A DNA stretch of 64,000 nucleotides from Streptomyces sp. NBC_01275 (GTDB lineage Bacteria > Actinomycetota > Actinomycetes > Streptomycetales > Streptomycetaceae), in NCBI RefSeq assembly GCF_026340655.1, contig NZ_JAPEOZ010000001.1, forward strand, positions 2,542,001 through 2,606,000. Direction: 5' to 3'. Positions 36,042-44,166 of this stretch are shown here, piece after piece. The notes beneath the pieces are model-generated. The model saw only the letters and a list, made by a program, of their open reading frames with translations, did no database searches and had not been told where the DNA came from. Every line of letters begins with the position of its first letter. Position 1 is the first letter of the stretch. The position numbers were made by a program, and so were the translations under genes.

Positions 36042-36553
36042 TGTGATAGTTGTCCGCACCTTTGCCAAGTCGGTCGGTGACCTGAGACGAGTCGCCGAGC
36101 ACCGCCGGGGCCTCACCAGGACGCGACCCGGAGGCGCGATCCCGGGGCGCGGACTCGGGGACACGACCTCGGGGACACGGCGAAGCAGTGCGCACTCAGG
36201 CAGCATTGATGTTGTGCAGAAGCTAATCAGCACGGGAGATCGGGTTACTTGAGCGTCCGAGCGGTAGAAGGACATACGTGCTCACGCACACACGTGCGAT
36301 CAATTTCCGCTACGGGCGAGACGTCTGGCACCACGTGGCGAGAATTCGCTGCCGCAACAGACGTGGTCCGTCACACGGTCCGCGATGCGGACACAATGAC
36401 GGACACAATGGTGGAACGGGAAGGAACACCGGCTGTCGACGAGTTGGACGGGCGGACAAGGGACGGTGCACTCCGGCCTGTCCCCGTCGGGCACGGCCGG
36501 CCCTCGTCGAACCGTTCGACAACCCCCGGTCGGTGGAGTTCTGGAGACGGACC
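36042..36553. other. Long control region between divergent regulator genes
   Basis: About 510 bases, AT-richer than average up to 36420, with the receptor-site-like motif at its left end. A smaller inverted repeat GTCCGC-GAT-GCGGAC lies at 36378-36392. Reading frames here lack ribosome sites and conserved features. Confidence 0.5.
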
Positions 36554-37183
36554 ATGGTGAAGCAGGAGCGGGCCGCACGTACGCGCGAGACCCTGATGCA
36601 GGCGGCCGCCGAGTTCTTCGATCGCGACGGATACGGGACGACCACGCTCTCCCGGATCAGCAAGGCGGCAGGCATCTCCATGGGCGCGCTGACCTTCCAC
36701 TTCCCGACGAAGGACGATCTGGCCGACGCGGTCCAGGTGCGCGGCGGAACCATCACCCGGGACGCGCTGGACCGGGTGGCCGTCGACCCCGACCGACCCC
36801 TGCGGGTCCTGGTCGGGGTGACGCTCGAGCTCGCGCGGCTGCTGGAGAAGGAGGCGATCGTACGGGCGGCGGCACGGCTCACGCGCGAGCGCCGCAGCAC
36901 GTCGGCCGACTGGCCGGCGACCTGGCTGCCCACCGTCGAACGGCTGCTCGAGAGCGCGACCGGGCACGATCTGCGCCAGGGCATCGACCCGAAGGCGGTG
37001 CAGGCGCTCGTGGTGCATCTGCTCACCGGCGCGGAGGCCCAGATCCGCTGCGCCACGAGCGGCGCGCGCGACCCGAGCGAGAGCGCAGAGTCCCAGCTGT
37101 CCGACATCTGGCACGTCGTGCTGCGAGGAGTCGCCGACGGCACCCGCACCCAGGGTCGCGGGGAAGACGAGCTGGTGTCCTGA
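36554..37183 (+). CDS. TetR-family regulator, butyrolactone-receptor-like
   Basis: The 209-residue protein has a TetR HTH at about 8-55 (RTRETLMQAAAEFFDRDGYGTTTLSRISKAAGISMGALTFHFPTK) and a C-terminal domain similar in layout to the receptor at 28651. Receptor-like TetRs without a synthase beside them often act as pseudo-receptors that bind antibiotics or receptor sites. ATG 36554 follows GGAGACGG. It is the last regulator before the biosynthetic genes. Confidence 0.85.
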   Translation: MVKQERAARTRETLMQAAAEFFDRDGYGTTTLSRISKAAGISMGALTFHFPTKDDLADAVQVRGGTITRDALDRVAVDPDRPLRVLVGVTLELARLLEKEAIVRAAARLTRERRSTSADWPATWLPTVERLLESATGHDLRQGIDPKAVQALVVHLLTGAEAQIRCATSGARDPSESAESQLSDIWHVVLRGVADGTRTQGRGEDELVS

Positions 37184-37483
37184 GGGGCGAGGGCGGGGCG
37201 GGGCGGGGTGGGTTCGGGGCGAGGGCGAGGCGGGTTCGGGGGCGAGACGGCTTCGGAGGCGTCGCCGCTTGGCGGACAGCTTCCCTGTACGTCGCCTCGT
37301 ACCACCCCCGCGCCCCGGCTCGCGCCGACGGCCGACCCCGTGCCCGTCCCCTTTGCGTTGCTCGCGCCCGCCCCCGTTCCCGTGCAACGCAAAGGGCACG
37401 GCCGCGGCGTCCGCCCAGGCGCCGCGGCCGTGCCGGGGATGCCGTCCCGGAAGGGGGGGGAACGGGACGGCAGGTCTTGGGAG
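37184..37483. other. G-rich convergent intergenic region with hairpin
   Basis: 37187-37255 is a G-rich run (GGGGCGAGGGCGGGGCGGGG and similar), a possible G-quadruplex on the plus strand. 37348-37360 (CCCTTTGCGTTGC region) pairs with 37384-37396 (GCAACGCAAAGGG) with a 23-base loop, likely the terminator for the convergent TetR and NTF2-like genes. No gene is seen. Confidence 0.6.
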
Positions 37484-37972
37484 TTACAGGGGCAAGGGCA
37501 GGGGCAGGGCCTCGACCATCGCGGTCAGGCCCGTCACCGCCAGGGTGCGGATGCGCGGGGCGCCGTCCTGCCGGGCGACGGTCCAGGTCTGGTGGGCCTC
37601 GTGCGCCAGCCGCCGGCGTCGGCCCAGGGCGAGGCGGTGTGCGGCGCCCTCCCAGGCGACGGTCAGTCTGACCTCGGCGCTGGGGCCGTCGTTGAGGCGG
37701 ACGTCGACCGAGGTGAGCGTATGGGCGCTCGCGGTGAACCGGCGGAGCGTGTCGGCGTGCCAGCCGCGAAAGCCCTCGTGCTCCCGGACGACGCCCTCCG
37801 GGACATGCAGGACGAGCCCCCGCGGGACCAGGAACGGCAGCAGGTCCTCGACCGGCCCGCGCCGATCCAGCGCCGCGAACCAGTCCTCGACCAGGCGGGT
37901 CACGTCATCCGCCGTGAGCCGGACGGGCGTGTCCTGCGCGAGCAGGACGTCCGGCAGACGGAGCGTCGGCAT
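37484..37972 (-). CDS. NTF2/SnoaL-like protein
   Basis: The 162-residue protein has an N-terminal helical stretch (DDVTRLVEDWFAALDRRGPVEDLLPFLVPRGLVLHVPEGV) and alternating strands fitting the SnoaL/NTF2 cone fold. ATG 37972 is 7 bases after GGAGG. It is 47 bases downstream of the maleate-isomerase-like gene, so they form an operon. Function unknown; may be an isomerase or cyclase. Confidence 0.65.
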   Translation of the reverse strand: MPTLRLPDVLLAQDTPVRLTADDVTRLVEDWFAALDRRGPVEDLLPFLVPRGLVLHVPEGVVREHEGFRGWHADTLRRFTASAHTLTSVDVRLNDGPSAEVRLTVAWEGAAHRLALGRRRRLAHEAHQTWTVARQDGAPRIRTLAVTGLTAMVEALPLPLPL

Positions 37973-38019
37973 GTCCGAGACCTCCGCGCTCACGACTCCT
38001 CCGCTCACGACTCCTCCGC

Positions 38020-38823
38020 TCACGCCGCCCTCGCCCCCGCCGTGTTCATCCGGTGGGCCAGCCGCCGCAGCAGGGGGTGGCCCCCCTCGCCCGGTCGGGC
38101 CCCCACGGTGTGCAGCGCCCACCAGGCGCAGGCCAGGTTCGAGGTCAGCAGCACCCGGCCGGTCTCCTGGGCGAGTTCGTCCAGCGCGGCGAGCGTGTAC
38201 ATCCCCGTGCCGGTGAACAGCAGCGCGCAGTCGTCGGCGGGGACCTGCCCGCGCACCCGCTCCAGGATGGCCTCGGTGGTCACCTCGTACGGATTGAAGC
38301 GCTCCTGCGCTTGCTCTCCCGGGCGCCCCCCGGCGATCTCCCCCGCGCGCTCTCCGGCCGGGACCTGCACGGTGCGTACGACCGTGAGGCCGGCCTCCTC
38401 CCAGAAGGCGCGCGAGGTGTCGGTCAGCCAGGACTCGTAGGGCGAGACCAGGGTCAGCCGGGTGAGCCCGAGCGCCTCGCACGCGGCGAGGATGGCCTGG
38501 GTGGAGGAGAGCACCGGACAGCCGGCCCGCTCGGTGAGCTCGGCGCAGAACCTGCGGTCGCCGTCGGGCGAGAGCAGGTAGTGCGAGGCGCTGCAGGCCA
38601 CCACCGCGGCGTCGAGCCGCATCGCGCCGAAGCCGGCCAGGGTCTCGGGCAGCACGGTGTTGTAGGTCTCCAGCATGTCGCGCAGGCCCAGGTCCGGAGT
38701 GACCGGGAAGCGCGCGGCGAAGACGTTCATCCGGTCGCCGACGAGGCGGTTGAACTCGGGCTCGGCGGTGGGGTTCTCCGGGGGGACGACGACACCGAGC
38801 CTGGGTGTCCGGGAAAGGGCCAT
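38020..38823 (-). CDS. Asp/Glu racemase / maleate isomerase / arylmalonate decarboxylase family enzyme
   Basis: The 267-residue protein shows the family's two-lobed pattern: RLGVVVPPENPTAEPEF at the start, a first catalytic-Cys region (AAVVACSASHY) and a second (RVLLTSNLACAWWAL). Two Cys in the two lobes fit maleate cis-trans isomerases, whereas arylmalonate decarboxylases keep only one. It would act on small dicarboxylic or related acids by proton transfer. It is divergent from the homocitrate-synthase-like gene across about 370 bases, so it may be part of the same pathway. Confidence 0.78.
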   Translation of the reverse strand: MALSRTPRLGVVVPPENPTAEPEFNRLVGDRMNVFAARFPVTPDLGLRDMLETYNTVLPETLAGFGAMRLDAAVVACSASHYLLSPDGDRRFCAELTERAGCPVLSSTQAILAACEALGLTRLTLVSPYESWLTDTSRAFWEEAGLTVVRTVQVPAGERAGEIAGGRPGEQAQERFNPYEVTTEAILERVRGQVPADDCALLFTGTGMYTLAALDELAQETGRVLLTSNLACAWWALHTVGARPGEGGHPLLRRLAHRMNTAGARAA

Positions 38824-39193
38824 GTCGGGATCACCAATCTGCTGTACGGGATCGCCTATCGGTGTGCGGGATCGCCCATCGGTCGGGTCGAACCGGGTCC
38901 GACGCTAATCCCGGCCGACCGTCGAACGCCAGTAATTCCGCGATGAATTACCGGGATTCTGACCTGCTTCTCGTGCGCCTTTCCTTCTCTCACTTCACCT
39001 TGACGATGCCTGACATACCCCTGACGTGAAGGTCCTTGACGAGGAATGCCTGCTTTCGGAAGGATGTTCGGCAACGGCCGGCAAGCAAGCACGTAAGCCA
39101 GTAAGCCCGAGCTCACCGAACTCCCAGAACTCCCAGAACTTCAGCTTCTCCCCGATTTTCTGCTTCTCGGCGAATTTCCAAGGAGTGAATGCG
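38824..39193. promoter_or_regulatory. Divergent control region at the left end of the carrier-protein operon
   Basis: About 370 bases with an AT-richer middle (38900-39180), containing the leaders of the maleate-isomerase-like and homocitrate-synthase-like genes. GGGATCGCC(C/T)ATCGGT occurs twice at about 38849 and 38873. No receptor-type motif was found here. The ribosome site AAGGAG is at 39180-39185. Confidence 0.55.
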
Positions 39194-40348
39194 ATGGCGG
39201 TATCACGGCAGGACGGCGGCCTCTCGGAGAGGCTTCCCCACATATCCGACGCAACGCTGCGGGATTCCGCGCACATGGCGGGCGTGGAGTTCGGCCCCAA
39301 GGACGCGGCGGTCATCGCCGATCTGCTGGTGCGGACCGGCGTGGACCTGGTCGAGGTCGGGATGATCTCCGGCCCGTCCTCGAAGGACGAGGACCTCATC
39401 CTCGCGACCCACGAGTCCATCGGGCCCGACCGCAGCATGTCCCTCGTCGTGGTGCGGGACCGCCCGCAGGCGACCCGGGCGCTGGACGAGGCGCTGCGGC
39501 TGGGCGTGACCCATGTGATGTTCTCGATCCCGACGTCCGAGGAGCACGCCGCGCTGAAGCTGGGCACGCCCAGCGCGAAGTATCTGCACTCGGTGGCCCG
39601 GGCGGCGATCCAGGCGGCGAAGGACCGCGGGTTCCACGTCACCTTCAGCGGCGAGGACGGCGCCCGTACGCCCAGGGAGCGCCTGGTGCCGTATGTCGCC
39701 GCCGGATTCGAGGCCGGGGCCGACCGGTTCCGGCTGGCCGAGACGGTCGCGTACCTCTCCCCCTGGCAGATGGAGGAGAAGATCGCCGATCTCACCGCGA
39801 TCGACGGCGCCGAGATCGAGATCCACTCGCACAACATGCTGGGCATGGCCGTGGCCAACTCGCTGGCCGCGGTCCGGGCCGGCGCCGAGTGGATCTCCGC
39901 CACGGTGGGCGGGATCGGCGAACGGGGCGGGAACGCGCCGCTCGCCGAACTGCTCACCTCGCTGCGGGTCGTGTACGGCGACACCCGTTTCGACCTCACC
40001 CATCTCACCGAGCTGTCCCGGGCGGCGCTGGCCGGGGCGGGGCTGGGCGAGGCCTTCCAGTCCGGCCCCACCACCCCGCACGCCTTCGCCTACGAGCTGC
40101 CCGGTCAGCTCTCCCACCCCGAGGCCTACGAGACGCTGCCCGCCGAACTCATGGGCAACTCCAGGGAGTTGCGGGTGCGGTCCCGACTGACCCCGGCCCT
40201 GGTCACCTGGGCGCTGGCCGACGAGGCCGCCGATCTCGACGTCGACGCCTTCACCGTATGGCTGACGTCCCGTCAGGAACAGCGCGGAAACCCCTTGCTC
40301 GACGCGGACGCCGTCCGCAAGTCCGCCGTGGAGTTCCGGGCCCTCTGA
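39194..40348 (+). CDS. DRE-TIM metallolyase, homocitrate/2-isopropylmalate synthase-like
   Basis: The 384-residue protein has the HMGL-like fold: DATLRD (metal/catalytic), HVTFSGEDGARTP (EDxxR), HSHNMLGMAVANSLAAVRAGAEW (HxHN metal ligands) and GIGERGGNAPLAEL, the last close to homocitrate synthases. No LeuA regulatory domain is present. It would condense acetyl-CoA, or a relative, with a 2-oxoacid. The usual DGxQ after TLRD is DSAH, so specificity may differ. ATG 39194 lies 8 bases after AAGGAG. It is the first gene of the co-directional run. Confidence 0.85.
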   Translation: MAVSRQDGGLSERLPHISDATLRDSAHMAGVEFGPKDAAVIADLLVRTGVDLVEVGMISGPSSKDEDLILATHESIGPDRSMSLVVVRDRPQATRALDEALRLGVTHVMFSIPTSEEHAALKLGTPSAKYLHSVARAAIQAAKDRGFHVTFSGEDGARTPRERLVPYVAAGFEAGADRFRLAETVAYLSPWQMEEKIADLTAIDGAEIEIHSHNMLGMAVANSLAAVRAGAEWISATVGGIGERGGNAPLAELLTSLRVVYGDTRFDLTHLTELSRAALAGAGLGEAFQSGPTTPHAFAYELPGQLSHPEAYETLPAELMGNSRELRVRSRLTPALVTWALADEAADLDVDAFTVWLTSRQEQRGNPLLDADAVRKSAVEFRAL

Positions 40349-40437
40349 GCCCGCCGTGGACTTCCGGGCCCGCTGAGCCCGCCGACGGCACGCCGAACCC
40401 GGGCCGCACGGCCCGCCAACCGTTCTGGAGACGACAT

Positions 40438-40620
40438 ATGTCCACCACCCTCACCGGTGCCTGCCCCGAGTGCGAGACCGATCTGACGACGCCCCCGATG
40501 GTCAAGGGAGAGACCCTCGCCTGCCCCGAGTGCATGCTCACGCTGCGCGTCGAGGACGTCAGCAGCGGGCTGCTCTCGCTGCAGATGGTCGAGGTCCAGC
40601 TCCGTGACTGGGGCCAGTGA
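40438..40620 (+). CDS. Amino-group carrier protein (LysW-like AmCP) with a C-terminal Gln
   Basis: The 60-residue acidic protein has two CPEC knuckles (C9, C12, C29, C32) that form the LysW zinc ribbon and the acidic-helix layout of AmCPs. LysW-like carriers hold the amino group of Glu or aminoadipate on the gamma-carboxyl of a terminal Glu (EDWGE). Here the end reads RDWGQ, so the last residue is Gln and the gamma-carboxyl is amidated. It is followed immediately by ligase, reductase and kinase genes that would act on the bound substrate. Confidence 0.9.
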   Translation: MSTTLTGACPECETDLTTPPMVKGETLACPECMLTLRVEDVSSGLLSLQMVEVQLRDWGQ

Positions 40621-40651
40621 GCGCCTTGGGCGCAGGGAGGAACGACCTGTC

Positions 40652-41500
40652 ATGGGCGGCAAAGTAGCCATCGTCGCGGATCGCGTCGGCTGGGAGGAAC
40701 GCCGGCTGATGGAGACCGCCGGCGCGTTCGATCTGCACGTCGAGTGGGTCAACGACGAGTCCCTGTGCCTGGGGGATCCGCACGCCGAGTCCCTCAGCGA
40801 CTACGACGCGGTGCTCGTGCGCAGCCGCAGCTACACCCGCGGCGGACTGCTGGCGAGCCTCGCGGAGGCCTCGCGGATCCCCACGCTGAACTCGGCCTAC
40901 GCGATCCACGCGTGTGAGAACAAGCTGGCCCTGCGCACCGAGCTGCGGGCCGCGGGCGTGCCGGTGCCCGACTTCCGGCTGGTGCTCTCGCGCCGGGACT
41001 TCGTCAGGGCGCTGGAGCAGCTCGACCTGCCGCTGGTGCTCAAGCCCGTCTTCGGCGGCATGGGCAAGCGGGTGACGCTGCTGCGGCACTCCGACACCGC
41101 GCAGTCCGTGTACGACTACGTCGAGGACCTCGGGCACGCCTTCGAGCAGGCCTGCCTCCTGGAGCCGTACCTCGAGGGCGGATCGGTCCGCTGCCTGGTC
41201 GTGGGGCGGGAGTTGGTGGCCGCGGCGCGGTTCGTCAGCGGCGGCGCCGACTGGCGCAACAACGCGGCGCTCGGAAACCGTACGCAACCGGTCGAGCAGG
41301 AGCCCGAGCTGCTGAAGATCGTGGACAGCGTGGTGGACGTCCTCGGCGCCGGCATCTACGGCGTCGACCTGTTCGAGACGCCGTCCGGCTATGTCGTCAA
41401 CGAGGTCAACCACGCGCCGGCCTTCCGGGGCGTGGCCTCGGCGACCGGGGTGGACATCCCGTCGGCCGTGAGCCGCCATGTGCTGGAGGTCATCGGATGA
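40652..41500 (+). CDS. LysX-like ATP-grasp AmCP ligase
   Basis: The 282-residue protein has ATP-grasp motifs of the LysX/RimK type: PLVLKPVFGGMGKR (ATP binding), DWRNNAALGN (as in DWRxNxxxG) and GIYGVDLFETPSGYVVNEVNHAPAFRG (metal and acceptor). It should attach the amino group of an acidic amino acid to the AmCP tail using ATP. The ATGA overlap with the following gene shows tight coupling. The Gln terminus of the carrier makes its real acceptor worth testing. Confidence 0.88.
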   Translation: MGGKVAIVADRVGWEERRLMETAGAFDLHVEWVNDESLCLGDPHAESLSDYDAVLVRSRSYTRGGLLASLAEASRIPTLNSAYAIHACENKLALRTELRAAGVPVPDFRLVLSRRDFVRALEQLDLPLVLKPVFGGMGKRVTLLRHSDTAQSVYDYVEDLGHAFEQACLLEPYLEGGSVRCLVVGRELVAAARFVSGGADWRNNAALGNRTQPVEQEPELLKIVDSVVDVLGAGIYGVDLFETPSGYVVNEVNHAPAFRGVASATGVDIPSAVSRHVLEVIG

Positions 41501-42564
41501 TCCGCGTCGGCGTCATCGGCGCCTCCGGCCTCGCCGGCGGTGAGCTGATCCGGCTGATCACCCAGCATCCCGAGCTCGAACTCACCTATCTGGGCGGCTC
41601 GTCCAGTGCCGGGAAACGGCCGGCGCAGCTCCACCCGGGCCTGCGGCTCGACCTCGGGCTGACGGTGGAGCCGGTCGGCGACGAGATCGGCGACGACCTC
41701 GCCGGCCGCTGCGACGCGGTGTTCCTCGCGACGCCTGCCGGGGTCTCCGCCGAGCTGGCGCAGCGGCTGGCCGACCGGGTGCCGTGCGTGATCGATCTGA
41801 GCGGTGCGTTCCGTATCCGTTCCGCCGATCTGCACGACCGCTGGTATCCGAAGGTACGGCGGCGGGCCGAGCTGGCGGATCGTTTCGTCTACGGGGTGCC
41901 GGAGCTGATCGGCGACCAGCTTCCCGACGCCTCGCTGATCTCGCTGCCGGGCTGCTACGCCACCGCCATCACGCTGGGACTGGCCCCGCTGGTCCTGGAG
42001 CTCGGCCTGGAGCTGAGGACCGTGGTGGTGGACGGCAAGAGCGGTTCCAGCGGCGGCGGACTGCAGCTGCGCACCGCCGACCTGCACCCGCTGCGCAACG
42101 GCGCCATCGCACCGTACGCCCCCCTGGGGCATCGGCACGCGGCCGAGGTGGGCGACTTCTTCCAGCGCGGCAAGCCGGGCCGGATCGGTTCGCTGACCAT
42201 GTCGGCGTACGGGGTGTCGCATGTACGGGGGCTGCTCGCCAGTTGCTATGTGTTCACCGACGGCGAGGTGGACGCCCGTACGTTGCAGCGGACGTATCTG
42301 CGTTTCTACAAGGGGCGCCGGTTCGTGCGGGTGCGACGGCACGACGAGACGCTGATCCCGGTGCCGGACCCGCAGGCGGTGCTGGGGTCGAACTACTGCG
42401 ACGTGACCGTGCTGCACGACCCCGACGACGGGCGGATCGTCGTCCTGTCGGCGCTGGACAACATGGTCAAGGGCGCGGCCGGGCAGGCCGTGCAGGCGCT
42501 CAACCTGCGGTTCTCGCTGCCCGAGGAGACGGGGCTGACGATGCAGCCCGTGATGCCGGCATGA
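41497..42564 (+). CDS. ArgC/LysY-like acyl-phosphate reductase acting on the AmCP adduct
   Basis: The 355-residue protein has the NADP-binding start (RVGVIGASGLAGGELIRLI), the catalytic Cys in SLPGCYAT (C153) and the ArgC-type APYAPLGHRHAAEVGDFF (His of the active site). It would reduce a carrier-bound acyl phosphate to the semialdehyde. It overlaps the ligase gene and the kinase gene by 4 bases each. Confidence 0.88.
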   Translation: MIRVGVIGASGLAGGELIRLITQHPELELTYLGGSSSAGKRPAQLHPGLRLDLGLTVEPVGDEIGDDLAGRCDAVFLATPAGVSAELAQRLADRVPCVIDLSGAFRIRSADLHDRWYPKVRRRAELADRFVYGVPELIGDQLPDASLISLPGCYATAITLGLAPLVLELGLELRTVVVDGKSGSSGGGLQLRTADLHPLRNGAIAPYAPLGHRHAAEVGDFFQRGKPGRIGSLTMSAYGVSHVRGLLASCYVFTDGEVDARTLQRTYLRFYKGRRFVRVRRHDETLIPVPDPQAVLGSNYCDVTVLHDPDDGRIVVLSALDNMVKGAAGQAVQALNLRFSLPEETGLTMQPVMPA

Positions 42565-43424
42565 GCGCGAGCGGCCGAGGCAACGGCGGTATCCGCAGTA
42601 ACGGCAGTAACGGCAGTAACGGCAGTAACGCGAGGGCCGGCGTGGCGCCCACCGTGGTCAAGCTCGGCGGGAGCTGTCTGGCGGACCTCACGGACGGCTG
42701 GTGGGAGGACCTGGCCGCACACGGCCGCGGTCGTCCGCTCGTGCTGGTGCACGGCTGGTCCAAGCCGCTCAAACAGCTCGACGCCCGCTACACCGACCCG
42801 TCGGCGATCCTGCGCGACCGTTACGGCAACCAGAGCCGGTGGACGACGCCCGAGGTCATCGAGGACATCAAGACCGTCAGCGCGGACCTCGGCAAGCAGG
42901 TCGTGGGGCGGCTGGAGTCGCTCGGGCTGACCGCCCGGCGGCTGCTCGGCAGCGACGGGCTGGTCGGCGCGGGCGCGGGCGAGCGGTGGTGGTGGCGGGG
43001 CAAGGAGCTGGTCGAGCTGGACAACCTCGTCGGCCCCATCACCCGGGTCGACGCGGAGCCGCTCGCCGGGCTGAAGCCCGGCGAGGCGGTGCTCGTCACC
43101 CCGCTGGCCCGCAACTCCGCGGGCCAGGAGGTCAACACCGACGCCGACCGGGCGGCCGCCGCCGTCGCGGCCGCGGCGGGCGCCGCCGACCTGGTGCTCG
43201 TCACCGACGTGACGCATCTGCTGATCGACGGGGAGCCGGTGGCGCGGATCGACGCCGAGGCGGCCGCCGCGTTCCGCGACCGCAAGGCCACCGGCGGCAT
43301 GCGCAAGAAACTGCGGGCGGCCGGCGAGGCGCTGGACGGCGGCGTCGAACGGGTCGTCATCGGCAGCGCGCCGGTGACGGACCTGCTGGCCGGACGCACC
43401 GGCACGGTCATCGCCCGGACCTGA
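42561..43424 (+). CDS. ArgB/LysZ-like amino acid kinase acting on the AmCP adduct
   Basis: The 287-residue protein has the amino-acid-kinase motifs VVKLGGS, LVLVHGWSKP and TDADRAAAAVAAAAGAADLVLVTDVTHLL, ending with GGMRKKLRAA. It phosphorylates the side-chain carboxyl of the carrier-bound substrate. The N-terminus has a 25-residue Ser/Asn/Gly-rich extension encoded by AACGGCAGT repeats (about 42590-42632). ATG overlap with the reductase gene by 4 bases. Confidence 0.87.
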   Translation: MSASGRGNGGIRSNGSNGSNGSNARAGVAPTVVKLGGSCLADLTDGWWEDLAAHGRGRPLVLVHGWSKPLKQLDARYTDPSAILRDRYGNQSRWTTPEVIEDIKTVSADLGKQVVGRLESLGLTARRLLGSDGLVGAGAGERWWWRGKELVELDNLVGPITRVDAEPLAGLKPGEAVLVTPLARNSAGQEVNTDADRAAAAVAAAAGAADLVLVTDVTHLLIDGEPVARIDAEAAAAFRDRKATGGMRKKLRAAGEALDGGVERVVIGSAPVTDLLAGRTGTVIART

Positions 43425-43435
43425 GCCCGGATCGG

Positions 43436-43525
43436 GACGTCCACATCGGTCCGTGCGTCCACATCGGTCCGTACGTCCAGACCGGTCCGGACGTCCACAT
43501 CGATCCGGACGTCCACATCTATCCG
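43436..43525. repeat. 18-base tandem repeat inside the AmCP operon
   Basis: Five units of GACGTCCACATCGGTCCG (variants TGCGTCC..., TACGTCCAGACC...) occupy the 127-base gap between the kinase and amidotransferase genes. The repeats could extend the amidotransferase frame upstream as R-P-H-R-S-G units, but a good ribosome site lies after them (GAGAGGAG, about 43536). Confidence 0.85.
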
Positions 43526-43551
43526 GATCCCTATCGAGAGGAGCGGAACTC

Positions 43552-44115
43552 GTGGCGACTTCCCGGGTTCTGGTGGTGAACAACGGAACGCTGTCGCTGA
43601 AACAGCTGCGCAAGCGGTTCGAGGAACTGGGCTCCGAGACCGACGCCGTCGACGCCGCCTCGGTGCCGAGCCGGACGAACGGGCGCTACCAGGCGATCGT
43701 GCTGAGCGGGACGAAGGTCCGCGCCTACGACAGCGACTACTACCGGCCGCTGATCGACCTCGTCATGACCGCCGACGTGCCCGTCTTCGGGATCTGCGGC
43801 GGCATGCAGATCATCGCCGTGGCGAACGGCGCGGAACTCGCCGAAGGACCGCAGCGCGTCGGCGGGTTCGAGGTGGGCGTCGACACCGAGGAACCGGTCT
43901 TCGCCCATGTGAAACCGACCGTCACGGTGTTTCAGCGGCACACGCTCTATCTGCAGGCCGCACCGGACGGTTTCCGCGCGATCGGGCGGTCCCAGCACGC
44001 GCCCGTCGAATTCCTGCGCTCGACGGACGGCCGTATCCACGGTGCGCAGGCCCATCTCGAATTCCGTCAGGACGGCAAGGAGATCCTGCGTGGATTCGCC
44101 GATCTGTACCGCTGA
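43552..44115 (+). CDS. Class I glutamine amidotransferase-like protein
   Basis: The 187-residue protein is a stand-alone GATase1 domain: C82 in FGICGGMQ and H168-L-E170 complete the Cys-His-Glu triad. No synthetase domain is fused. Stand-alone members hydrolyse gamma-glutamyl amides (as PuuD does) or feed ammonia to a partner. In this operon it could release product from the carrier or deamidate the carrier's terminal Gln, both unproven. GTG 43552 after GAGAGGAG. Confidence 0.85.
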   Translation: MATSRVLVVNNGTLSLKQLRKRFEELGSETDAVDAASVPSRTNGRYQAIVLSGTKVRAYDSDYYRPLIDLVMTADVPVFGICGGMQIIAVANGAELAEGPQRVGGFEVGVDTEEPVFAHVKPTVTVFQRHTLYLQAAPDGFRAIGRSQHAPVEFLRSTDGRIHGAQAHLEFRQDGKEILRGFADLYR

Positions 44116-44166
44116 ACAGCCCTTTTCGGATCACTTCATCACCGGATCGATCGCGAGGTTCATGAA

